A stretch of 64,000 nt of DNA, taken from the NCBI GenBank assembly GCA_035771175.1, contig CM069605.1, positions 21,716,288 through 21,780,287 of the forward strand. The letters are read 5' to 3'. Both the position numbers and the translations under genes were made by a program. Shown here in pieces: positions 45,883 to 56,049 of this stretch. Positions within the stretch are counted from its first letter, which is position 1. Each line of letters starts with the position of its first letter. Source of the DNA: Paratinospora sagittata (taxonomy: Eukaryota; Streptophyta; Magnoliopsida; Ranunculales; Menispermaceae). The notes beneath the pieces were generated by a model, which was given only the letters and a program-made list of their open reading frames with translations, was not told where the DNA came from and searched no databases.

Positions 45883-47413
45883 TGATCGCGTAAATTTTAA
45901 ATTCGCAAGCGTACGAATTATCAAGTTATAATACCCATGGTGAGTGGGTTATCGTACCCACATAGAAGGTAATTTTACTAATCTTAATTTCCAATTCTAC
46001 AATGATTAGTGATTTTATCTAGGTGATAAAACTGGAGTGAATTAAATGATAAAATGCAAATTAAACAAAGGCAAATAAAAACAAACAAGATAAATGGAAA
46101 TTGAAAAGAAATCAATGGATTTATAGTTCTAGAATTTAGATCTCACTATGTTGTCTCTCATGATTTCTAATAATTGTGTTAATGAATTAATTTCTGGAAT
46201 TTATAAATCCTGAATCCTTTTTCATTCAAACCCCTCTCTCGAGTGATAGCTTAAATATCTACTCTCAATCTATCAATTCCCTCTCTCGAGTGATCAACCT
46301 TTAGATCAAGAATGTCTTAGGTTCTATGATTCATTTTAATGGATTTCAAAAGGTTTTGTAGGTCTCTCGACTCATTACTTTACCCTAGGTTACAAATCTC
46401 TTGCTCCAATTCGATATCCCCTCTCTCGAGTGATAGAAACCAAATCTAAGTTCATTCAAAGAGTGATCAGCAATTTGAAAGCATTCAACATGGAGAATCA
46501 TAAATAAACCCAAAAGATTATTCAAAAACACACAAACAATGACTCAATCACAAGACTCAACAAAGCTAAATCAAATCTTTAGATTATCTATTTAGTTCAT
46601 AATCAAATCCATAGATACAAGAGAAAGAGTTTAAGAAGAAAACATGGAAACAAACTAAGATTAGAAGATAAATGAAGAAGCCTCCTTTGTCAATGGTGGA
46701 CTATCCTTCTTCTTCTTGTCTCGAACCTGCAACTCCTCTTCTTTTTCAATCCTTCACTTGCCTCTCATTCAAAACCCTAACCTAATCTATTCTATACGGC
46801 AGGTTCCTCTCTCTAAACTAAGATAAGATGGATCCTCCCATAAAACCCTAAAAAGCCAATTTATAAATCAAAATGCAAAAGACAAAAACAGCCCACACTA
46901 TCTCGCAAGTATCGCTGGTAGCGCCGCGAAGCTAATGGGTTAAGCGCCGCGACACCCAGACAACATTTCTTCTTCTTCTGTGGCTCTTCTGTGGCTTTTC
47001 TTTTGCAACATGGTCTCGTCACCATTTGATCCACATTCAAAGTTCTTTATTTACCTACAAAACAAAACACAAAAGACAAGTAAATGATTTATATTATATG
47101 CAAGTGTGTATTAACACGTATAATTCTATATGCACTATGTATAGCTTGTAAAATATTGACAAAATTAATATAAAAAGGATGCAATTGACTTTAGGAAAAA
47201 TACCTAAAAATCATTATTATTTTCCTAAACTAGCCTAATGTATTTTACTCATGAAAATCACTAAAACTAACTTATAAAACTCCTAAAAATATCTAAATGA
47301 ACCTAAAACACTAAATGAACTAATTAATGCAAATAAGTCTAAAAACTAACTCAATGCACCTAAAAACCTATGAAATTAACATGTAAAATACTAATCTAAA
47401 ACTCAACTTATCA
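45883..47413 (-). repeat. Athila-like solo LTR (TSD accac)
   Basis: A perfect TSD accac at 45878-45882 and 47414-47418 flanks it. On the minus strand it starts TGATAAGTTGAGTTTTAG and ends CGCGATCA. Length is 1531 bases. Its style is close to the solo LTR at 8889-10317. It interrupts the non-autonomous Athila between gag and the unknown ORF. Confidence 0.9.
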
Positions 47414-47429
47414 ACCACCACCACCACCA

Positions 47430-47972
47430 TTGAGTATTCTAGAAGAGATGCATGACCATGAGGCTTTGAGAGTAGAAGAAACAAGTTCATCTCATCGGGT
47501 AGATGTGCTTGAGTGTGATGATCAAGAGGTGCCTATAGATGTGCAATCTTGTGATCTTACTATGCCATATGTTGATTTGGTGCCTACCAATGTGGAGGGG
47601 TGTTTGGATCTCATGGAGTGTGTTTTTGCCTTTGAGGATCGGTTTGCTCAAGTGCTACAAGCTAAAGTTGTGGAGGTTGATGATGATGTTCAATGCTATT
47701 TAGAGGTACTTGGAGGCCAATGCATGTTTGGTTGGAATGTGCGAGTGGAGTATTTCATTTACATTCCTCCATTAGATTGGAGTGATGCTTCATCAGACTT
47801 TATGTCTCTACCAGGGGATCATTCTTATGTGTTTTTGTGGGATAAGTTCAAAAGTTCGATGATCCCATCATTAATTCTAAATAATGAGGAAGATGGGAGG
47901 ATGTTGGAAATACTGAGGAAACATACTCGGTTTAAGCGAGAAGAAAAAGTCAGACCGAGAACTTTAAACTAA
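47430..47972 (+). CDS. Unknown 180-aa ORF in the non-autonomous Athila element
   Basis: This is the longest intact frame in the plus-strand element. I do not recognise a domain. The N-terminal two thirds are strongly acidic (EVDDDVQ, VEGCLDLMECVFAFED) and the C-terminal end is basic (RKHTRFKREEKVRPRTLN). It lies where Athila elements have the region between gag/pol and the 3' non-coding part, in which some carry an envelope-like ORF, but I see no membrane segment. The true start may be upstream, since the solo LTR at 47413 cuts the frame; the first ATG after the LTR is at 47430. It may be a chimeric remnant rather than a gene. Confidence 0.4.
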   Translation: MSILEEMHDHEALRVEETSSSHRVDVLECDDQEVPIDVQSCDLTMPYVDLVPTNVEGCLDLMECVFAFEDRFAQVLQAKVVEVDDDVQCYLEVLGGQCMFGWNVRVEYFIYIPPLDWSDASSDFMSLPGDHSYVFLWDKFKSSMIPSLILNNEEDGRMLEILRKHTRFKREEKVRPRTLN

Positions 47973-49706
47973 GCATTTGTTGTGAGGCAACCCTTCGGTT
48001 ACTTTGATGTTTTTCGTTTTATTTTATTATTTTATTTACTTAGTTGTTTAGTATCTACCTTTGCCAATGACATGTCATTTGTTATCTTTTTCCCAGGTTC
48101 TAGATCAAGTTTGGGGGTCCCTATGCGAGCTACATGGAGAAGATGAGACCTTATATGGAGACTTCAACCCTTTGGGTTAAAGGGGGTTTTCTGAACTTTT
48201 TTTTTCTTTTATGTCCATCTATTCTTTGTTTTTGTTTTTATTGTGAAGCATTGAGGACAATGCTTGTTTTAAGTTTGAGGGGAGAGTTTTGATTTTTGAC
48301 TTGTCATGGTGAAGATGTGGTAATTTTAGGTTAGGATCGTCTTATTCTCTTACAAAATATTGATTTGATTCTAAATTTTTTTTTCAAAATTCTGAATGGC
48401 CAATGACAAGAGAAAATGTATATGAACATGACTCTAGGATAATGTAGAGAGTAATTTATAAGTCTGTGTGCTTGATTCAACTTTGAACTTGGTTTTGTTT
48501 AAAATTCTCTACATGTCTAGTGTGGTTGATTTTGTGGAATCATGACTTGTTTGGATTGGATTTGTATAAGTAAAGTTATATATATTAGATCTCTATAAAT
48601 CCTAGAACAAGTTTTATTATCACTTGAGGCGAAATCCTTGTGAGCATGGCATGAAAAAAATGATTTAGGCCATGTTTGGAAAAGTTTGAGCCATAGCCTA
48701 CCTTATTTTTTTATATCCTTAGTCACCCATGTTGAGCTTATTGATTTTTTTTTTTTGTTACCTATGCATTAATTCACTTGAGCCGTGTATGTTAAAATCC
48801 TTATTTTTCAACCTATGCATCTTATACACTTTGATTATGTTGGAGTGTTATCTTTTTTAGGGTTGAAAGTGAGAATAAAAAGAATGAAAAGAGGGTGATG
48901 AAGAAAAGTATATTGGAAAATTGCAAAGTTTGCTATATATAAATAAATAAATAAAATAAGAAGAAAAAAAGAAAAAAAAAGAAAGAAAGAGAAGAAAAGG
49001 ATGTTATGCCCATGATTATGAAAAGAAATAAGTTTGGGGGTGTAGTTGTTTTTTGAAAATAAGAAAACAAGCAAACAAAAGAATAGAGAATGGAATGAAA
49101 AGTTTGAATATTTAAAGAGAGGATATATGTGCTAAAATTGGGTTTTTGGTTCTAAATGTAATGTCGTGGATGCTTGTAATTGATCATAGTGTTTAGGGTG
49201 TTTTGAGCCTCAATTTTTGCCTATTTTTCCCTACTTTTGAACCTTGGCCATACATTACAACCTAGAAAAGACCTATTGATTCTAAATGGCATGTGATCTA
49301 CATTAGTGGAGAGTGGTAAGAAAGATTTGCCTATGGGATTCACAATATATATATATATATATATTTGAGATCACCTATACTTTATACTTGCTTACACTTA
49401 TCTATGAATTTCATGAATGGTTTTATGAGATTGACTATGTGATGATGTGTTTGAGAATGGAAGATGAGGTTAGGTGAGGAGTTGGATTGAAATTCTAGAC
49501 ATCTCTAACACTCTTGAAATTTTCTAATGAGTTATTATCTTTTAAGGTGATCTTAGAGGCCATGATGATGATATGCATGTTATATTTCGAATCAAATTTT
49601 AATATTTTGAGAATAGGATGGTAGTTCGATGATTGATTTGTCAGTTGAATTTGAGTTTTGTTTTCCCTTTGCTCGAGACGATCAAAGTCCTAAGTTTGGG
49701 GGTATT
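47973..49706 (+). other. 3' non-coding region and polypurine tract of the non-autonomous Athila
   Basis: No gene is visible. Twice the motif agtttgggggt occurs (about 48105 and 49030), and a final tcctaagtttgggggtattt (49688-49706) directly precedes the LTR and is the polypurine tract. Simple repeats include a tatatata run at 49346-49363 and A-rich stretches at 48940-49000. Parts match the minus-strand Athila 3' region at 32840-33615. Confidence 0.7.
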
Positions 49707-51239
49707 TGATAAGTTGACATTTAGATGTGTTTTAGATGAGTTTTAGGTTAGTTTATTCATACATTTGATGTGTTTATCTTAGTTTGGTCTATTTGTTAGT
49801 TTAGCCAACTTTTGATATATATTGCTTTATTTCGGTATTTAATTTTATAAGTTGGTTTAGTTGATCTTATAAGTGTTTTAATCAATTTTTTTTATTTGTT
49901 TTGTAGGTGTTTAGTGTGTTTGAAGTTAACTTGGATGATGGAAACATGATACATTAAGATGCAATGAAGATACATAAAGAAAACAAGTCAACAAGTGAAG
50001 AAAACAAAGAGAAAAACGCCCAAAATATGTTATGAGCGCCGCGGTGCTACACAAAAAGCCAACTGCACGACCTTTTTGTTTCAACCATAACTTTCTCAAT
50101 TTAACTCCGAATTGGACGTAGTTTGTTTCTATGGATTCCTTACCTGAAATAATATAATATTAAATTGTTTGGAGGTTGATTTGGAGTGGGAAAAAGAAGA
50201 AAAATGTCGAGGAAGAAAGTGGATGTTCGATTCAAAATAGAAACTTTCTAATTTTTTTGCGAACTTTCCTAGTTCGACTTGGACACTTCTTAGACGACTT
50301 CCTATTGACTTGTAGCTATATAAAGACCATTGTTTAGGGTTTTCAAGGAAAAAAAGATAGGAGAAAAGATTTTGAAGAGCAAGGAAGATGGCTAAGGTTT
50401 GGAAGCGAGGAGAAGAGCAAGATTGAAGACATTAAAGATTTCTCCTACACTTTCCCTTCCTTCTACTTTGTTTTTCTGGTTTTAGATTTATGTTCATCAT
50501 GTTATTTCATGTTTTTATTTTTCTAGTTATGAACTAAATCCTCTATTTAGAGGTGTAGATTGATCCGAACTTGATACTATGCTATAGGTTTTATTGATTG
50601 ATTATTGTTAATGAAGTTTTCTAATTTATTTATGTTTTTCTGAGTTTAATGCTTTTGATCCATTGGCCACAGATTAGATGATTATAGACTTGAGGTACAT
50701 GTTCCAAAAGAGGGTACTTTGGGTTGGAACAAGAAAAATATAACCTAGGCTATTGTGAGACTCAAAAGGAGATCGAGAACCTTTGAAGTCGTTAAAAGAA
50801 AATCATGGAACTTAACGAGTTATTATCATCTTAGGTTTTCATCGAAAGAGTAAAGCCAAGATGATAATATTATGCTCTAGTTGTTGCTCCAAAAGAGGGA
50901 ATTAGAAACGTTAGGATTTTCGACTTATAAATGAAAGAACTGATTTTATGATAAATATATATATATATATAAAGGCATAGTTGAGAGTAAGGTGATATCG
51001 ATCCTCTAGACTATTCTATCTCTGATTCTTTATCTATTCTTATTGCATGTTTAGTTTACTTTCTGGTTATTTAATTATTTATTTATTTCACTTAATCACT
51101 CGAATTTGATTTTCTAAATAAAGTTAGGGTTAGTGAAACGGTATTTAGTGTGAGTGTCAATCCTAGAGGACGACAACCCGATATCTCATCGATTTTATAT
51201 TATAACTTGACACCGTACGTTTAAGATTTGCACGTAACA
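49707..51239 (+). repeat. 3' LTR of the non-autonomous Athila
   Basis: It starts TGATAAGTTGACATTTAG and ends GCACGTAACA. Length is 1533 bases. The TATA-like ctatataaag lies at about 50317-50327 and a second repeated tatatata run at about 50957-50972. The 5' LTR is a shortened version. Confidence 0.9.
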
Positions 51240-51267
51240 AAACACAATAATAGTATAAACTAATATC

Positions 51268-51293
51268 TATCCCCGGCAACGGCGCCAAAAACT
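51268..51293 (-). other. Primer-binding site of the minus-strand Athila (tRNA-Asp type)
   Basis: The minus strand reads agtttttggcgccgttgccggg directly after the LTR end CACCCATCA. The tggcgccgttgccgggg core is complementary to the 3' end of plant tRNA-Asp, as expected for Athila. Confidence 0.85.
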
Positions 51294-52713
51294 TGATGGG
51301 TGCAAACCGCAAGTGTACGATTGCCAAGTTATAATATAAACCGATGATAATCGAGTATCGTCTTCAGAGATAGTATTACTACACTATTTATATCGTTCCT
51401 AACCCTAATTTTATCTAGGAAACCAAATTGTGATAATCAGTGAACTAAAATAATAATTAAACTAAAGCACTAATTAAAAAAGCAAGTTATCAAAATTTTG
51501 TGGAGAAAAATCAAGATTAAAAACATCTAGAGATTAGATTTCACCTAATTATCAATCATGCAATATTAGACATAGTTATTGTCAAATCATTATTCGTGTT
51601 TATAAGCCAAAATCCTATAGTTTCTAATACCCTCTGTCGAGTGTCGCGTTATAATCTATTGCCAAAACACTAGTTTTGATTTATCGATAAAAACCAATAC
51701 ATTAGTAATGCATTAAGCCTTGTGATTTTCCTACAACTTCATAAGAAATCGCATACCTATCGATACTACGACCATCCCATGTCATATTTCTCATGTTCTA
51801 ACCTAGAGAACCCTCTATCGAGTACCGCCCCCAAGTCTATGATCATTCGATCCGTGGCCAAGAAATCAAAAGCATTAAGCATGGAGAAATATAAATAAAC
51901 CAAGAATAAATCATTGATAATAAATAAAAACTAATGTTATTGTATAATCTCTAATATAGGACCCATCTCCTCTCTAGACTAACAAGTTAGTTCATAACTT
52001 GGAATAACAAAAACTAAAATATGTAGAGAAACGAGAAAATAAACATCAAAACCCAAACTAGTTGCTATTGAACTTGTAAAATCCTCATTGTCTCCAAGTC
52101 ATCTTCTTTGCGTTCCTTCGCTCCTAGTCGTCACTCCAGTGTGTTCCCTCGAAAAAACCTGAATTTTCATATATAATATGCCCCAAAGTCGTGTGGAATT
52201 GGAATTGGAACGTGGGAAAAAACTTGCTAAAAACGTCATTCAGCACACCCTTCAGCTCCGCAACGCTCAATTCCAGCGCCACAACGCTCAATTCCAGCGT
52301 CGCGGTGCTCCGAGCGTCAATTTCTTCTTTTTTTTCGGTTTTACCACCCCAACGCCGCGGTGCTCAGAACATCACTTTTCTGCCTGATTTTGTGAGTTTA
52401 GCCAATTTTCGCCTCTTTTCGACTTGGGTTCTTCATGCTTCTCTTTTGCAATTTTTTGTACATATTTTCATCATCCAAAATCATGACTAACACATCTAAA
52501 TACCTACAAAACAAAGCAAATCGAATCAATAACACACTAAAATATGAAATGGATCAAATCATATACTAATAAACCAAATAAATGCATAAAAACCCAAATT
52601 ATTCTAACTAACAGTTGCATCAAAACTAACATAAACACATGAAACTAATGCATAAATTGTCCTAAAACACACCTAAAACATTCTCTAAAACCTATCTAAA
52701 TATGCAATTATCA
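51294..52713 (-). repeat. 5' LTR of the minus-strand Athila
   Basis: On the minus strand it starts TGATAATTGCATATTTAG and ends CACCCATCA before the primer-binding site. Length is 1420 bases. Its terminal 361 bases are also found at 25837-26197. A possible TATA box is tattatatatg on the minus strand near 52176-52166. Confidence 0.85.
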
Positions 52714-52718
52714 ACCCG

Positions 52719-53037
52719 TCACCTGTACAGCCTCATCCGACTGGGTGTCGAATTCGGACTCGGACTCAACCTCAATCGCTTTATCGTTCGAGGAGGCCTC
52801 CTCAGCTCGACGACCGGATATGCTCGGCTCATCTTGGACCCTCTCACTTTGAACTCGGTCCCGAGCAGAGCAATGATTGAGGGCGACATCACCTTGGCTA
52901 AGGATCTCGACGCCCTCAAACTCTCTCTGCTCTAATGGCTGAGCAGCCTCTGCCTCATCGTGAAGTGGCTGCTCGGCGTCGTCTCCACGTGGTGGAGACT
53001 CCGCCAGGTAAGCTAGGAAGCCTTCCATGAAAGCCAT
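52719..53037 (-). pseudogene. Antisense ORF of the Tat-like element, N-terminal half
   Basis: The frame opens MAFMEGFLAYLAESPPRGDD at 53037 and runs 106 codons into the Athila LTR border, rich in acidic residues and Ala/Ser. A TATA box (ctatatatag, 53193-53202 on the complementary strand) lies about 155 bases upstream, giving a short 5' UTR. The continuation with the PF04195-like domain is at 25836-25403. Longer open frames on either strand here are overlaps of no support. Confidence 0.5.
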
Positions 53038-53192
53038 AAATACAAAATAAATTAAAAAGGAAAGAAAACAAGAAAAATACCGAGCAAGAAACAAGAATCG
53101 TAAGAATGTCCAAGTTGGAACAAAGACAAGCTGGTAAAATTACGAGCTGAGAGAGAAACTGTGGGAAGATATCGTCAAATGAGTGGGAACCA

Positions 53193-53202
53193 CTATATAT
53201 AG
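53193..53202 (-). promoter_or_regulatory. TATA box for the antisense ORF of the Tat-like element
   Basis: ctatatatag on the minus strand, followed by about 155 bases to the ATG at 53037. A CT-rich and tttctctctcag stretch just downstream (about 53160-53140) is consistent with a transcription start and leader. Confidence 0.45.
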
Positions 53203-53499
53203 AGGACCCGCTTGACTTAGAGTCGTTAGATACAAAATGACGCAAATCTCGAGGAATATCCAAAGGCCTTAGCCCGAGCAGACGAACCAACGCGATGTTT
53301 GGCATGAGGGGTTCTATGAGGTACGGATCTCGAGGAAAATCCGACGGTTCTGAGCCGACTAGCTGTGTCAACACGCCGATGAGATCTACAAGTGCAATCT
53401 ACGAATCCCGAGGAACATCCGACGACCCAGAAGACATCAAACACGATACGAATCTCAAGGAAAATTGAAGATAAAGGTAAGCCTTTCACCCCAACTAGG

Positions 53500-53521
53500 G
53501 CTAAAAGGCTTGGGGGGTAAA
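53500..53521 (+). other. Polypurine tract of the Tat-like element
   Basis: aaaaggcttggggggtaaa directly precedes the LTR start TGTTGG, so this is the 3' LTR of a plus-strand element whose body should lie to the left. Confidence 0.75.
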
Positions 53522-54276
53522 TGTTGGATGGTCAGCTCGGGTATGAGCTGACCTGGACATCTGCAGAGCTGACCTAGATCAAATTAGGGTTCACCAAAGA
53601 TTACACGTAAGGGCCGGCAAGTTGAGGTGGCGAGACGAAAATCGTTTACGAATCGCGATGACGGCTAGGCTCTAATGACCAGGGTTTGACGCTGGCAAGA
53701 AAGGCTGGCCGAGCCGAGCTAACAGAGTATTTTACAAAAATCCCGAAAAATATGTTATTGATGTTAGCTCGACACAATTTGGCAACGAGCTGATCATTCC
53801 AGAGGAGATAAAGAAGATAAGGGAGTCCATTCTAGCACGCCACATCCCGAGGAATTCGGAATAGCTATACGTATCAAACACGGACTTCGACATAGAGACG
53901 AAATGAGATTTCTTCTCCAAGACGAACCATGAAGATAGGGATCATCCATTCCAACCAACCCATAATAGATGCGCTCAACCAGCTCACCTCAACCAACTAC
54001 AAAGCGACACATGGCACCTGCCTATTGGGTAGCTAGCCACTCCGGCCAGAGGACCTTCTCTATAAATAAAACTTGCAACCCTCCTCATAAGGTACGAACA
54101 ACTTTCTACAAGAGTTAATGTTATAGTCTTAAACAAGCTCTAACTTAGGCATCGAAGGGTCTTTGGCCGGCACCACACCGGAAACCCTCGCCAGAGCCGA
54201 AGAGTTTGCACTTCCAGATTCGATCATCTTCTTCACGTGTTCATTTATTTGGTGTTGGTCAAATTTTATACCAACA
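53522..54276 (+). repeat. 3' LTR of the Tat-like gypsy element
   Basis: It starts TGTTGGATGG and ends TATACCAACA, giving inverted termini TGTTGG/CCAACA. A TATA motif (tctataaataaaac) is at about 54058-54071. Downstream sequence acaataataataat is a microsatellite. Since no 5' LTR is in the window, its TSD cannot be tested. Confidence 0.75.
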
Positions 54277-55900
54277 ACAATAATAATAATAATCTATATA
54301 CTATTATAATAAGAATACTTGAGGTAGTTATGAAACATTTTTTCTACCTTAAGTACCCTTAAAAAGTTTTATCTTATTTTTATTTTTAAAAAATTAATTT
54401 TATTGTCAATAGAGCTAAAATAGTAATTTTGTAATTAACTAATTTTAGTTTTTTTTTCCTGCACCCTACAGTTTAGGCTTCTTTTTTTTTAAAAATTCCT
54501 TAATTTACCCCTCTTAACGGCTAAGTTTTACTCCTAATTACCCTCGTCCATATTATTGAATGATTTTATTTATTCTAATCATTTTAAAAGACAAAACATA
54601 CATTATTTTTTTTAATTAAAATCACGTGGAAACGCACTGCACAAATACTAGTTATAATAATAATAAAACAAACACGAGCACACAAACTAGTATTATTTAT
54701 TTTTATGATAACAAATCTAAATTATTTTTCTATGCAAATAAGATTTTTGAACATATGAAATGTGCATACGCATGAGATGGTCTTAGTTGAGATTTTATTT
54801 GAATTATTTCTAGTAATACTTGAAATGAATAAAAATATATTTAATATTAGTTATTGTAACCTTAATATTACTATTTTAATTTTCAAAAGTTTATTTATTA
54901 TGTAACGTTAAAAATATGAACAAGTATACCTTTTTATGTACATTAAAAATATAATTTACTTATTATATAATATTTATAAAATCTTATAAAATGACTTTTG
55001 TTAGTTGATTGCTCTTAAAATTATAAATTTTATGTTTTTGTTATTTCAAAGTATTTTTTTTAAAATAATAAAAAATAAATAAAATCGGGACAAAACCGGG
55101 CTATAAAAACAAAAAAGAATATTGCCTCTTTTAAAAGTGGACCGAGTACGGACACATGATTAATTGTTTAATATCATGTATCTCATAACTTTAGGAGGTT
55201 GTTTGGTAAGCGAATTGGAAGAGATTTTTTATAAAATTGTTTTATCCCCCTCAACTTTTTTTTTTTTTTGGCTCCAGCTTCTTCTTCTCTCTGGTTTTGC
55301 AAACCAATTTTTTTTTATTTTTTTTATGTAATTTTAACTTTTTTTTTTAATTTAATTAAAAATTTTAATTATTTTTTTGTTTCAATTCCAAAAATATCAT
55401 CAAACACAATATTACTCTATTTTAAATCTCATCCCATTCAATTCAATCTCATAAAAATAATCTTATCCTATATCGCACACCAAACGAGCTCTAGAAATAC
55501 TAGACAGTGAGCTAATTTTGCCAAAGCTATTGATCCCTATTTGTTTTTTCTACCTTGGAAATTCTTCCTACCATTCTGGAACGCAAAAAAAGATACCACC
55601 ATGGGTGCGCATGTAATCCAGTTACTTTTGTTTTTCCTAAATAGTTCCATGGAGCTGCTCCCTTTCGATTGATAGAATCCTTTTTGCACCAAAAATATAT
55701 TTCTTTTGCATTTGAGACTGTTGCTAAACATATATTTTCAGTTTAGGTATCCTTCATTTGATCATTTGAACCATCATCTGTCCTGGTCCAGGAAATAAGT
55801 AGAATCATGTTAATTACTCTTTCTGCAAATACATCATTTGTGAGCCAAGAACTCAGTATTGAAGGAATGAATTTAACATATTAAAAAATAAAAAAAATAT
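54277..55900. other. AT-rich intergenic stretch
   Basis: This is the spacer between the retrotransposon block and the 3' end of the O-fucosyltransferase gene. An aataat microsatellite is at 54277-54295. No gene is visible. A MITE-like element (55195-55491) lies in it. Confidence 0.6.
55195..55491. repeat. MITE-like element with imperfect inverted ends
   Basis: The left end gaggttgtttggtaagcga and the reverse complement of the right end gagctcgtttggtgtgcga are similar over about 18 bases. The length of about 300 bases and AT-rich body suit a non-autonomous DNA element. A clear TSD was not found. Confidence 0.4.
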
Positions 55901-56049
55901 CACCGAGACCATCATGAAAGGATGCATCAGCTTTCTTTCCCTGCCACAACTTACATTGCGGGTTGTATGGTTACTGAAACTGAAACTGGGTATTCCAGCT
56001 TGTCCTGCGATCATCCATCGCCTCTAAAGTTTGAACTTGCTCTCATGCC

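Larger units (their letters stand above)
44692..51239 (+). mobile_element. Non-autonomous Athila-like element (TSD aaaca)
   Basis: A perfect TSD aaaca at 44687-44691 and 51240-51244 flanks it. It lies in the leader region of the minus-strand Athila, between primer-binding site (51268-51293) and gag. Internal sequence: primer-binding site, C-terminal half of gag, then a 1.5-kb solo LTR, then one unknown ORF, a long 3' non-coding region and a polypurine tract. Protease, RT, RNase H and integrase are all absent, so it must have used proteins of another Athila element. Its 5' LTR is 1.0 kb shorter than its 3' LTR. Confidence 0.85.
25837..52713 (-). mobile_element. Athila-like Ty3/gypsy element with many nested insertions
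   Basis: The two ends are LTRs of one subfamily: a full 5' LTR on the right (51294-52713) and a 361-bp 3' LTR fragment on the left (25837-26197), about 94 percent alike by eye. Between them, in minus orientation, lie primer-binding site, gag, protease, RT, RNase H and integrase. The flanking five bases (gctcg on the left, acccg on the right) match at three positions and sit at the same codon position in the split antisense ORF, which supports a decayed TSD. Removing nested insertions leaves roughly 9 kb of Athila sequence. The element was inserted before the nested copies. Confidence 0.75.

Noticed and set aside
52711..53489. Several overlapping open frames on both strands at the Tat-like region
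   Set aside because: Only the minus frame from 53037 continues in frame with the PF04195-like piece. The others are overlaps without family signal.
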